NCBI GenBank assembly: GCA_020698575.1
Contig: CM036244.1
Coordinates: 31,780,034 to 31,844,033, forward strand
Direction of reading: 5' to 3'
From: Bostrychus sinensis
Taxonomy: Eukaryota > Chordata > Actinopteri > Gobiiformes > Eleotridae
DNA: 64,000 nt
Made by a program: the position numbers and the translations under genes
Notes under the pieces: model-generated
Databases searched by the model: none
What the model was told of the DNA's origin: nothing
Seen by the model: the letters and a program-made list of their open reading frames with translations, nothing else
Shown: positions 12,860 to 20,835 of the stretch, in pieces
How positions within the stretch are numbered: the stretch's first letter is position 1
How the letters are laid out: every line of letters starts with the position of its first letter

Positions 12860-13245
12860 CTCTCATGCATGAAGACAAATATTCCGACTTACTTTTTCCC
12901 ATTTTTTTCCTATGTTAATTCAAAAGTTTGGCAGAATCGCACTGCAGTGTCTTAGACAATGCTTCGAACCCAGAATGACCCTGAAAACCATTTCCAAGCA
13001 TCAGGGAAACACTATTAGCATGACAGTCTCATAATAGAAGCTTCAGGTGCCTATCAGGATCCTTCATAATGACTGACTTGTAACAGTGGATAAACACGAA
13101 AATGGGAAAATACAGCCGCTTGGCTATTATTCTGTCTTTTAACACTTTTACTATAATGTTTTGGTAAATATATCTGAGCTGACATTCAGACTATAGAGCC
13201 GCACACTGTTTGGAAGCAACATGAGCTGCGTGCACATTTTGGCAA
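12860..13245. other. No feature recognised
   Basis: AT-rich, no gene and no clear repeat; it ends just before an A-tract at 13286-13306. Confidence 0.4.
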
Positions 13246-13339
13246 GTGGACTGCAATAGATTTTCAACAGCCAAGGCCTTCGCAAAAAAAAAAAAAAAAA
13301 AAAAAATCACACATTTCATCAATCAGATGTTTATGTGGC

Positions 13340-13815
13340 TGCATACCTATGTTCTCCTGCAACTGTGTTCCCCAGTAGCTATGTTCCTCAGTTTTTCTGG
13401 ACTGGAGAACATAGGTACTAGGGAACATAGGTACCCGCGCATTTGTGAAAGAACCCATGTTCTCAGGTATCTATGTTCCCCAATAATTATGTTCCCCAAT
13501 TTACAAAGACCGGGGAACATAGTTTCTTGGGAACATAAGTACCTGTGCATTTGTGAAAGAACCTATGATCCCTGGTACCTCTGTTCCCCAGTAACTATGT
13601 TCCCCAGTTTATATGAACCAGGGAACAGAGGAATCTGCATATTTGTGAAAATACCTATGTTCCGCAGTCCATACAAACCAGGAAAGTTGAGTACTGATGT
13701 TCCCCATCTCTAACACCTAATCTTAGCCCTAGCACTAACCTTAACCCTAACCCTAACCTTAATGTTTCTTGGGTAATATAAGTACTGGGGAACATTGGCA
13801 CTGGGGAACATGGAT
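13340..13815. repeat. Tandem array of palindromic GGGAACATAG / CTATGTTCCC units
   Basis: Each unit holds the word GGGAACATAG and its inverse CTATGTTCCCC, so units are both tandem and internally palindromic. The landmark ATTTGTGAAA occurs at 13441, 13549 and 13641, giving spacings of 108 and 92 bases. A further two GGGAACAT words occur after the telomere-like tract, at about 13788-13810. The 155-codon open frame across it (13246-13713) is a by-product of the repeat: its residues repeat with the DNA. Confidence 0.85.
13711..13760 (-). repeat. Short degenerate telomere-like tract
   Basis: The plus strand reads variants of CCTAA, with a central ACCCTAACCCTAACC. The tract is about 50 bases, far too short for a chromosome end, and lies inside the palindromic array. 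It is an interstitial telomere-like sequence at most. Confidence 0.7.
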
Positions 13816-14064
13816 TGGGGGGGGGGGCTTAGGAAATGAGGTGGAGGATGAGGAGATGGACCCTCAGCCTAAACACGTACACTTGGAGGAAGATCTTGAG
13901 CCAGCCTGCTGCTGCAGCTGGACCATCTTCGGTTCACTCTTCTCCCCCTCCTTCAATTGGTGACGCAGAACTTTTGTATCTCAGAGGAGAGCTTACCTTT
14001 GCATTTTGAGGATGTATCACAGTTGAGTGCTCCGATCCCAGTAGTGTCCTGGGGCCCCAGGTAA

Positions 14065-14562
14065 CCTCTTTCACAGGCTCCTCCTCCTCCTTCTTTTTCT
14101 TCTTCTCCTCCTCCTCCTCCTCCTCCTCCTCCTCCACTGGCTGGTGCTGGTGCACTGGCTCAGTCTTCACTTAGGGAGGTCCATGCACATGATGGGGACA
14201 AGCTTAATAACTGGTCTCTGGTCTCGACCCGCCCCATCATCATCATGGGCGACTCTAACATCTCTAGGCTGGCAGACATCTTTGTTGATAGTTATCCTGG
14301 AGCCTGCTTGAGACATGCTGTGAACATTCTGAAACACAGGACACCAACATCTGACTTGGTACAAAAAGTTATACTAAACACAACCCAACTACGGAGAGAT
14401 GTCAGAGATCTTCTCAGGGCGGCAGAAAGCACTTTCTGGGCCACGGAAAGGTATGTCCCAAAACTAATCAGGTCTGATTTCAACATGGGAAGAGACAACA
14501 TCCACTGGACTATGGTCACAGCAGGAAAGATGACAGAACATTGGCTTTCTTTTTTAGGATAG
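14065..14562 (+). pseudogene. SGNH-hydrolase-like domain of the Penelope-like element
   Basis: The frame opens after a TAA at 14062-14064 and runs 166 codons. It starts with a serine/proline-rich stretch encoded by a (CCT)n tract, then PIIIMGDSNISRL, then DSYPGA, and ends with GRDNIHWT...WLSFLG. GDSN is block I of SGNH/GDSL hydrolases (catalytic Ser) and DNIH fits block V, DxxH (catalytic Asp and His). The middle, where the G-x-N block III should lie, is not recognisable, and the domain is shorter than the usual 180-200 residues, so I suspect an internal deletion after VILN. CR1-type LINEs are known to carry an esterase of this fold in ORF1, which is the precedent for a retroelement role. Probably inactive here. 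The first ATG in frame is at 14245, but homology reads upstream of it. Confidence 0.7.
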
Positions 14563-15822
14563 GGAGAGACAAAGCATGCATACACAGTCAACCCGGGATG
14601 GGAGACATTATCAATCTGTCTAAACTGTTCCAACCTACACCGGCTCAAGTTAAAAGCCGCTGATGGTTACAGCACCATCAGGTTGGAAACCTCCAATGGA
14701 GAACCTGCCACGTGTCCTGCACACATTAACTGACAAGGATGAACAAACATTACGGGACACCGGACTACAGAAAGACTGAATAAATATTTCTTCTTCTGAG
14801 TCAGCAATGCTATTGTAATCATGGATTGCACTAAGTATGCGGAGCACGTTGGCAACTTAATGACTCTTTACTTTAAGCCTTTGTCTGATCTCATCTATCT
14901 TCATACATGGAAATAATCAATGACATTTTAGAACATATGTACATTTCTTTCGCGTAGACAGGTGGCTTATCTGAAGGGCAAAGACTCACCCAGACAACGT
15001 CTTTTTTATCTCTTACTGAAAAATCCACAAACCGTCCGGTCCCGGGACGGGTTCTTAAGGAACGACCTATTGTCTTCGATTGCAGCAGTTAGAGCTATCG
15101 CATTGCTGAATATCTTGAGCACTTTTTAACTCCCCTCAGGGACCCCTCAGGATTTTCTTTCTTTTCACGATGTGTCCAAATTCTTGACAAAACATCCATG
15201 GGAGGGTCAGCCAGATTCATATATCTTAAAACTTTTAGAACTCAGCTTGACTAGGAATGACTTTGCCTTTGGTACTGACTGCTTTTTGCAAATTAAGGGT
15301 ACGGCTATGGGCAAGAAATTTGCCCCAGCCTACGCTAACATCTACGTGGCGGATTGGGAGGACGGTGTATTTCAGGAATATGAAAAACGTCCCCTTTGTT
15401 ACTATAGATATCTGAACAACATCTTCGGCATTTGGACCTTTTCAAGAGAGGATTCCCATTCTTTTGTGACCACTCTTAGTGGTCACCATCTTTTAATCAC
15501 CTTGGAACCTACTTTACACAAGAAGGAAGTTAATTTTCTAGATATGGCGGTTTTTAAGGGTCCTTGCCTCTCTACACTTGGTATCTTGGACTCTAAAGTA
15601 TACTTTAAACCCACAGACACACAGGCTCTTCTTCATAAAGGCAGTTTCCACACTACTCACGTATTCAGGGGCATATTGAAATCTCAACTTCTTCGCTTTG
15701 ATAGGATCTGTTCTCAAACTTTGGACAGAGACTGGGCAGTCCAGCGACTCTTTAGATCTTTACGATGTAGGGGATACTCCAGATCCTTCTTCAACAGGGT
15801 CCTTCGATCGACCTTACTATGA
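14563..15822 (+). pseudogene. Penelope-type reverse transcriptase, inactivated
   Basis: From 14590 the frame reads GDIINLSKLFQPTPAQ, the N-terminal signature of fish Penelope reverse transcriptases, and then decays. Near 15000-15150 RQRLFYLL, RPIVFDC and then SYRIAEYL...FLTPL can be read across a frameshift. The longest open part, 15172-15822 (216 codons), contains LELSLTRNDFAF, GTAMGKKFAPAYANIY, YYRYLNNIFGIW and KSQLLRFDRIC. The catalytic YLDD has become YLNN, so both metal-binding Asp residues are lost. The block carrying the first catalytic Asp (an LYTNI-type motif), expected between FLTPL and the LELSLTRND block, is absent, which suggests a deletion near 15140-15175. The product would be inactive. 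Confidence 0.85.
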
Positions 15823-16350
15823 GATCAAAGAGGAAACACACACAGGTTGACAGCAGGAAACCCATTCCTTTGATTATTACATATTCAAAACTGGCCACTC
15901 CACTGAATTGCGCCATTAAGAACAATTTTCAAACTTCTTTGGATGAGTGTCCTATGCTGAACCACTGGAGGATTATCTCTGCATACAGAAAAAAACCCAC
16001 CCTTCAGAACAAGCTGGTGAGGGCAAAACTACGGCCTCAGAGACAGCCCGGAGGCATCCGGACTGTGCACAATAGGACGACTAAGACCGCCTACAAAATC
16101 TCCTTTATCCCTCTCAACAAATGCAACTGTGTGTACTTTATTCAATGTAGGAAGTGTGGGATTCAGTATGTGGCTGAGATCAGAAACTCCATTTCTACAT
16201 GCTGTAGGAGTACTGGAGTTTGCTGCTGATATTTGTTTCTAACTCAAAAGGACATTCCTTTCAGGAGGCACAGTATCTGGCCTATAGTGAACCAAGGACA
16301 ACGAATAAGAATGGTTATCTGCTTTCTGATACCCCTCATGGCAACTTTTG
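15819..16350 (+). pseudogene. C-terminal linker and GIY-YIG-like endonuclease end of the Penelope-like element
   Basis: This frame overlaps the end of the reverse-transcriptase frame by four bases through a frameshift. It runs 136 codons to 16229. It holds ISAYRKKPTLQNKLVRAKL, the conserved linker, and then CNCVYFIQCRKCGIQYV, which matches the start of a Penelope GIY-YIG nuclease (VYxIxCxxC...YVGE). The Gly and Glu of YVGE read YVAE. After a stop at 16227-16229 the reading continues in another frame (HSFQEAQYL and later TPHGN), so the rest of the nuclease is out of frame. Known family role: the nuclease nicks target DNA for priming. Inactive here. Confidence 0.75.
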
Positions 16351-16435
16351 TTGACTTAAAAGTCATAAATCGGCCATAAACTTCATTTCTGCCAGATGTG
16401 AAGATAAGAGCGCTCGTCACTATAGCTAACCTCAA

Positions 16436-16500
16436 ACTGACCTTTTACGAATTCCAAGAGGACTCGAAACGTGTAGCAATACTGCTATCTAGTGGCCAGG
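16436..16500 (+). ncRNA. Possible degenerate hammerhead ribozyme of the Penelope terminal repeat
   Basis: TTCCAAGAGGACTCGAAACG (16452-16471) resembles the hammerhead core segment of stem II followed by GAAA. The preceding TTTACGA (16444-16450) is a weak match to CTGATGA. Penelope-like elements are known to carry hammerheads in their terminal repeats, and the position (just after the coding region) is right. The core is too altered to be active, and the counterpart near 41170-41215 is altered as well. A covariance-model search would decide. Confidence 0.25.
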
Positions 16501-16519
16501 ACAGACTGTGGTCACTATA

Positions 16520-16960
16520 CTCTATTCTCTTGGTTGATAAAAGTATAAATATCAAAGACTTTATTTACACTTATCTATTCAAGAGGCTGAGTTCATGCAT
16601 ATACATGTTGCTCTACAGGAAAATGTCATAACTGTTTTGTGCAAACTGTTGAAATCATCATGTTTAATATTGGTTGGATATATGCTTATTCAATATCATT
16701 ATTCACCAGTATTGTTTGTTAGTTGCTACGAAACGTTTCACTCAGTTTAAATTTAAACTATCACTGCAGAGGACAGAGGGCCACCCCCGTTTTAACACAG
16801 ACTTAAATACGCCCAGGCCTTTGTTCTATCTCTTCTATGTCCAGCTCTATTTTGTCTTCTACGTCTATGTCTTTTCCTTCTCATCTCATCTTCATCGCTG
16901 CTCTTAGTTTCTCTCGTTGTAACCTCTTTTATTAAGTTTGTTTGCGTTAATTTTACTTTG
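16520..16960 (+). repeat. Penelope terminal repeat (pseudo-LTR-like), copy A
   Basis: It aligns with 41250-41530: shared words include ACTTATCT, ATGTTGCT, ATCATCATGTTT, ATTATTCACCAGT and GAAAC, in the same order and at similar spacing, followed by a pyrimidine-rich tract of TCTTC words. Copy A has about 55 extra bases (16745-16805). It lies downstream of coding sequence here but upstream of coding-like sequence at the other locus, as expected for a repeat shared by both ends of a tandem element. Confidence 0.7.
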
Positions 16961-17109
16961 CCTGTGATAATATCTTTTCACGATAAGTTGTCTAAACTTT
17001 CATTTGATAGTTGGCTCTGTACAGAAGTCGACTTTTAAGATACGCTCCAAAGAATCGTCTCTTAGAGCTGGCTCATTTGCGAACGACCCATCACTAGTAA
17101 AATGGACAT

Positions 17110-17520
17110 TGCTTATGCCTAAAGGTCCTCTGTGAAGCTAAATCAACTTTTTGAGCTTTTAACCATGTTAAAAATGTTGTTTCTACCTCAAAAACTTACC
17201 TGGAGTAGTATTATGTTTTATCCATGCTTGTTTGAGTAATCCTGTTTAGTGAGCCCATCCCCTTCTCAAGATCTAGAAACACTCACCACTCAACGTAGAC
17301 ATGTGCAAGCAGAAGTTGTGCAGTGTATGGGTTTCCAAAGTCCATACACATCACGAGACTGATTCTGATCATTTCAGCTCTTGAATTACCGTCAGTACAA
17401 AGTGTCATGTTGCTGGTAGTCATTCTAAATAGGCATTTTATGCTCTGTCCATTCCCTACCTTTGCCAGCAGGGGGCGGGGGACACCTAATCCAAGCATCT
17501 TCTGCAAATTGAAAGTAACA
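17110..17520 (+). repeat. Dispersed repeat related to 34956-35130
   Basis: Shared words in order: AAAGGTCC, TTTTAACCATGTTA, ACCTGGAGTAGTATT, TGTTT, and the later CATCACGAGACTGATTCTGAT. I recognise it as an abundant fish non-autonomous repeat but cannot name it. No coding potential. Confidence 0.6.
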
Positions 17521-17529
17521 GCTCCCTAA

Positions 17530-18455
17530 AAGAAGACATTTCCATACATATACATTATTTCAAGTCATAAAATATGAAATACTAATGCAAAGGTGTCCAT
17601 AATTATTTCAGAAATTTGGAAAAATTATAATATATGACCTTCTTTAGTCATTACATCTCAACACTTGTGTTCAGTCTGCTGATGGTAAAGAAACCGCTTC
17701 CTATGAAAGTGGAGTAAACAGGAAACACCAGCACTTTTGCTGTCATTATGGGCATGAATATTTCTTACAGCGTAGCTGAATAAGAGTTTCTAAATTCAGT
17801 CAACAGCACAAACTTGCTATCTAAACAGAAAAAAAGTAATATTTTATGCGATGAATTGATAGTTGTTCCTTCTTATTACGAGCTTTTGTATGAGTGAGAA
17901 CTCATTTGACCAGCTGAATTTATTCTGCAATGCTCAGTGTGTTTAAAGCCTAAATATTGTTTGAATTAATCAGTGAAAAACATACAATACACAAAACTAC
18001 AGTTGACCCAAATAGAAATGTGTTTGGCTTAGTAATCTAACACAGAATGATACAGGGTTTTGTTCAGCTAAATACGTAACTAAATGATTTTTTTTAACTG
18101 TACAAATGTGGCATTAATTTTCCATAAAACTCTCAGTACTACAATTGATTTCACAAAGTGTGCATCCCATGATTGGCGCAGCCTTGATTCTGGGCCCACT
18201 GGAGAATAAATTGGCTGGCCCATGTGTGGTAGATAATCTTGAGCTGTTCCTTGCATTGTACAGGCTTTGTGTAGTCATGGCCCACTGAGTTGCACATGCG
18301 CTGGCAGATGTGGACTTGCTACGTGCCAGTAGTAGTCCGTATTGTGTTAGGAGCCATCATGGAAATGCTGTTGGAGCCACAGTTTAATGCTGCAGACCTC
18401 ATGGGGGTCTTTGTGTGTAATGGCTTATTAGCAGAGAGCTCCCTCCACAGCATGA
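17530..18455. other. No gene recognised
   Basis: AT-rich up to about 18150, then a more balanced stretch, 18150-18455, that runs up to the inverted repeat. Its 65-codon open frame (18290-18487) crosses into the left arm of that repeat and has no domain. Confidence 0.4.
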
Positions 18456-18457
18456 TC

Positions 18458-18829
18458 CTCCCTGGCTGTGTGTTCTCTATTGACTGAGGACTCTGAGTGC
18501 TGTGTGGACATGATTTCTTCTGTTCAAATCAAAAGTTGTTGTTTTTTTTTCGATAATGCCAGTCTGTGTCTTTTTGCCATATTTTGATAACAAAGGAAAT
18601 CCTGGTTGGAGATGTACTCTTTTGTTTGGAGTAAAGCACTAGCAAGAACTCACTTCACCTTGTGGCCATTTTTTGGTTTTAAGTTATATGTCAATTGAAT
18701 GTTTTAAAATAATCAAAACTTGCTATATATATATATATATATATGCATTATCGAGAAAAAAAAACAAAACTTTTGATTTGAACAGAAGAAATCATGTCCT
18801 CAGTCAATAGAGAACACACAGCCAGGGAG
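18458..18829. repeat. Long near-exact inverted repeat (85-bp arms, 185-bp loop)
   Basis: The left arm 18458-18559 and right arm 18745-18829 are reverse complements almost throughout, including GCTGTGTGTTCTCTATTGAC and ATGATTTCTTCTGTTCAAAT. The left arm has 18 extra bases at 18492-18509, flanked by a GGAC direct repeat, so the right arm lost them by slippage or the left gained them. Small differences sit only in the T-tract near the loop. The loop holds a (TA)n run at 18724-18743. No transposon-like ends or target duplication are evident. A transcript would form a long hairpin. Confidence 0.9.
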
Positions 18830-19220
18830 CTGTGCAATTGCAATGTGCAATGCAAACAAAACTTGCAAAGAAAATAAATGAATAGTCTCTTTGAGACCTG
18901 TAACTCAGACAAAGTTTGCCTAAATAAGGTACAACCAACAAATACACAAAACTTACCTAAAAAGCATGTGTAATCTCTTTTAGAACTTTAACAAAAATAA
19001 GTTTAATTCTTCAATTAGTAACAATTGTTGTGGTTCACAACAGTGTAAATACTATGAACTGTGTTACTCCAGTGGTAATTGAACTCATCCTTGCATTGAC
19101 TGCACATAACTTTTGTTTTGTCTATATTGCAGTCTGGCGACGATTTGAAGCAGAATTGTCCATTTAGCAATGTGTCTTTTTGGTCACTCATGTTGCTTTA
19201 GCTCGTTCACTTGTTGCATT

Positions 19221-19562
19221 AGGCTCGTTCCAGATGAACTGTGCCTCGCCTGGATTGTGAACGAGAGTGCACGGCCGCAATGAGAGGAGGGGAAATACAC
19301 CTGTACTGAAGTCGGACAGTTTGTGGCTCAGATCACAGGTGTGCATTTTCCCATCATGCACTGAGCCGTGCAGCCTCCGCAGTTGCTCCTGATGAACTGT
19401 GGCGGCTCAGGCGCTGGTCTCGTTTGGATCTCACGGTGACCGTCGCACTTGTGGCATCAGAGCAAGTCGGGAACAAGTCAGACACAAATCTAACCGGTGT
19501 GCACTGTGCACAGACCGACACTGATCAAAACTGCGCAAGTCTGGCTCATCTCGAACGCACCT
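19221..19562. mobile_element. GC-rich MITE with terminal inverted repeats
   Basis: The left end AGGCTCGTTCCAGATGA matches the inverse of the right end TCATCTCGAACGCACCT at 14 of 17 positions. The interior is clearly more GC-rich than its flanks and carries no ORF. A target duplication is not certain (TTA on the left against TGA on the right if the ends are trimmed by one base). Superfamily not assigned. Confidence 0.6.
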
Positions 19563-20040
19563 GATGGATGGAAATGGAAATGTGTCGTCTTCTACGCTCG
19601 CGGTGCATTTCTGCTCCGCTGGAAGACCCGTGGCGTGTTGCTGCCTTTGTCAGTGTCGTCGTAATATTTTTGTTGTGATCAAATTAATCGATGCATCAAT
19701 TGAAATTAATGCGATTAAATCAATAATCCAGAAACCTCTCCTCTTTAAACAGCGAGCCCTCTTAGTGTACATACAAAAAAGGTGCAGTGTGTCTTGCTGT
19801 CTGTGAGTTGGTGGCAAACATTAGCAAGTGTACTATGTACTGTATAAGTATTTAAAGTAGGCAACATTTCCTCCGTTTTCTAACTTGAGCAACAAAAATT
19901 AATCCACTGTATTATGTGCTATGTCAGAAAAATATCAAATATTGACTCTGAATTTGTCTCCACATGATTGTGGGGTGTGTCTTCATATTGCAAACACTGT
20001 GACTGTACTATAATTGGTGGAGTCACATGAGTCATAAATG

Positions 20041-20510
20041 TGTGCCCCTGCATTGCCTAGAGTGCCATCTTTGTGAGACCAGCTGTGGCAGACAGCACAG
20101 CTATTGATGAGTGGCTCTACACAGACCAGGCAGGAACATTCCTCTTCATTAGAAGACTCTTCTCGCCTTTTCTTCCTGGTCTTCCTCTTGTTCTGCTACT
20201 CTGTAAGTTGGGCTCTATTTGTTGTGGCCTTGGCAAAGTGGTTAAGGAGGTGGCTTGAGCCATGGACTGTTGTATCCCAGTAGTGGTGGGAAGAACTGGG
20301 GACTGCTGCTTCACACCGCTGGTCCTGGTAAGAGCTGGTGGCTGCTGTACCTCAGTAGTGAGAGGACTAAAAACATGGGACAAACTCTGATTCTTCAAAC
20401 AAAAATTCTTTTAAATGGGAAGATACCATACACCCCAAAGCCTTGATGTTAGTAGGGGTTGCAGCTGGTGGTTGGGAAATAGCCACAATTCCTGGAATGT
20501 CATGTTACAG
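20041..20510 (-). pseudogene. C-terminal remnant of a DNA-transposon protein (zinc-finger end), interrupted by the L1
   Basis: On the minus strand one frame reads RKKRREESSNEEECSCLVC, then EPLINSCAVCHSWSHKDG. The CxxC...CxxC...SWSH pattern looks like the PHD-like tail found at the C-terminus of some fish pogo/Tigger-type transposases. Upstream another frame reads low-complexity TTEVQQPP / TSGVKQQSP / TTGIQQS repeats and RTRGRPGRKG (93 codons, 20117-20398), so frames have slipped. The coding continues on the other side of the L1 at about 25982-26083 (DHQRPQKQRPF). It is an old pseudogene; the transposase family is my inference. Confidence 0.4.
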
Positions 20511-20512
20511 TA

Positions 20513-20530
20513 TCCAGTTAACATGTTTTT
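20513..20530. repeat. L1 target-site duplication, copy next to the 3' end
   Basis: TCCAGTTAACATGTTTTT here is repeated exactly at 25964-25981. The second copy continues into AAAAGG, so the original site was TTTTT/AAAA, the consensus nick site of L1 endonuclease. Confidence 0.95.
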
Positions 20531-20557
20531 TTTTTTTTTTTAATTCAAATTTTTATT
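20531..20557 (-). terminator. L1 poly(A) signal and tail
   Basis: On the minus strand AATAAA (20557-20552) is followed ten bases later by the poly(A) tail (T-run on the plus strand up to 20541). This is the ordinary polyadenylation layout of an L1 transcript. Confidence 0.85.
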
Positions 20558-20835
20558 GTTTCTTGCAATTGAGAAGCAACATACATTTTACAATTTGTCA
20601 AGCAGTGTCATGGACATCTTATTTAGTATGTATACATCTCTCCATTTATAAACTGTACATACTTCCTTTTTCTCTTCACCCAAAAAAAAAAGAAAAGCAC
20701 ATGTACACTTATATGTGCACACTCACATATACACAAGTATGCACAGACACACATGCAAGTAAAAACAAATGAAAAAAAAAACAAAAAGTCGAACTTGTGA
20801 GCAGCTAAACATAGAGGGTGTCATATAACGTCCTT

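Larger units (their letters stand above)
13830..17000 (+). mobile_element. Penelope-like (Neptune-type) retroelement, decayed copy A
   Basis: The coding order on the plus strand is an acidic and proline-rich region, an SGNH-hydrolase-like domain (14065-14562), the reverse-transcriptase N-terminus (from about 14590), reverse-transcriptase core (15172-15822), linker, and a GIY-YIG-like end (about 16120-16350), followed by a non-coding terminal repeat. The telltale blocks are GTAMGKKFAPAYANIY and FKG...KSQLLRF-type spacing after the core, both diagnostic of Penelope-like elements rather than LINEs. Frameshifts and stops interrupt it throughout. The 3' part (about 16150-16960) is shared with a second fragment at 40908-42090. 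The left boundary is uncertain because it abuts the palindromic array. Confidence 0.85.

Noticed and set aside
13246..13713. 155-codon open frame with repeating CSPVTMFP-like units
   Set aside because: The repeats in the protein follow the palindromic DNA array; frames on both strands are open for the same reason.
13711..13760. Chromosome end
   Set aside because: The CCTAA tract is about 50 bases, irregular, and surrounded by other sequence.
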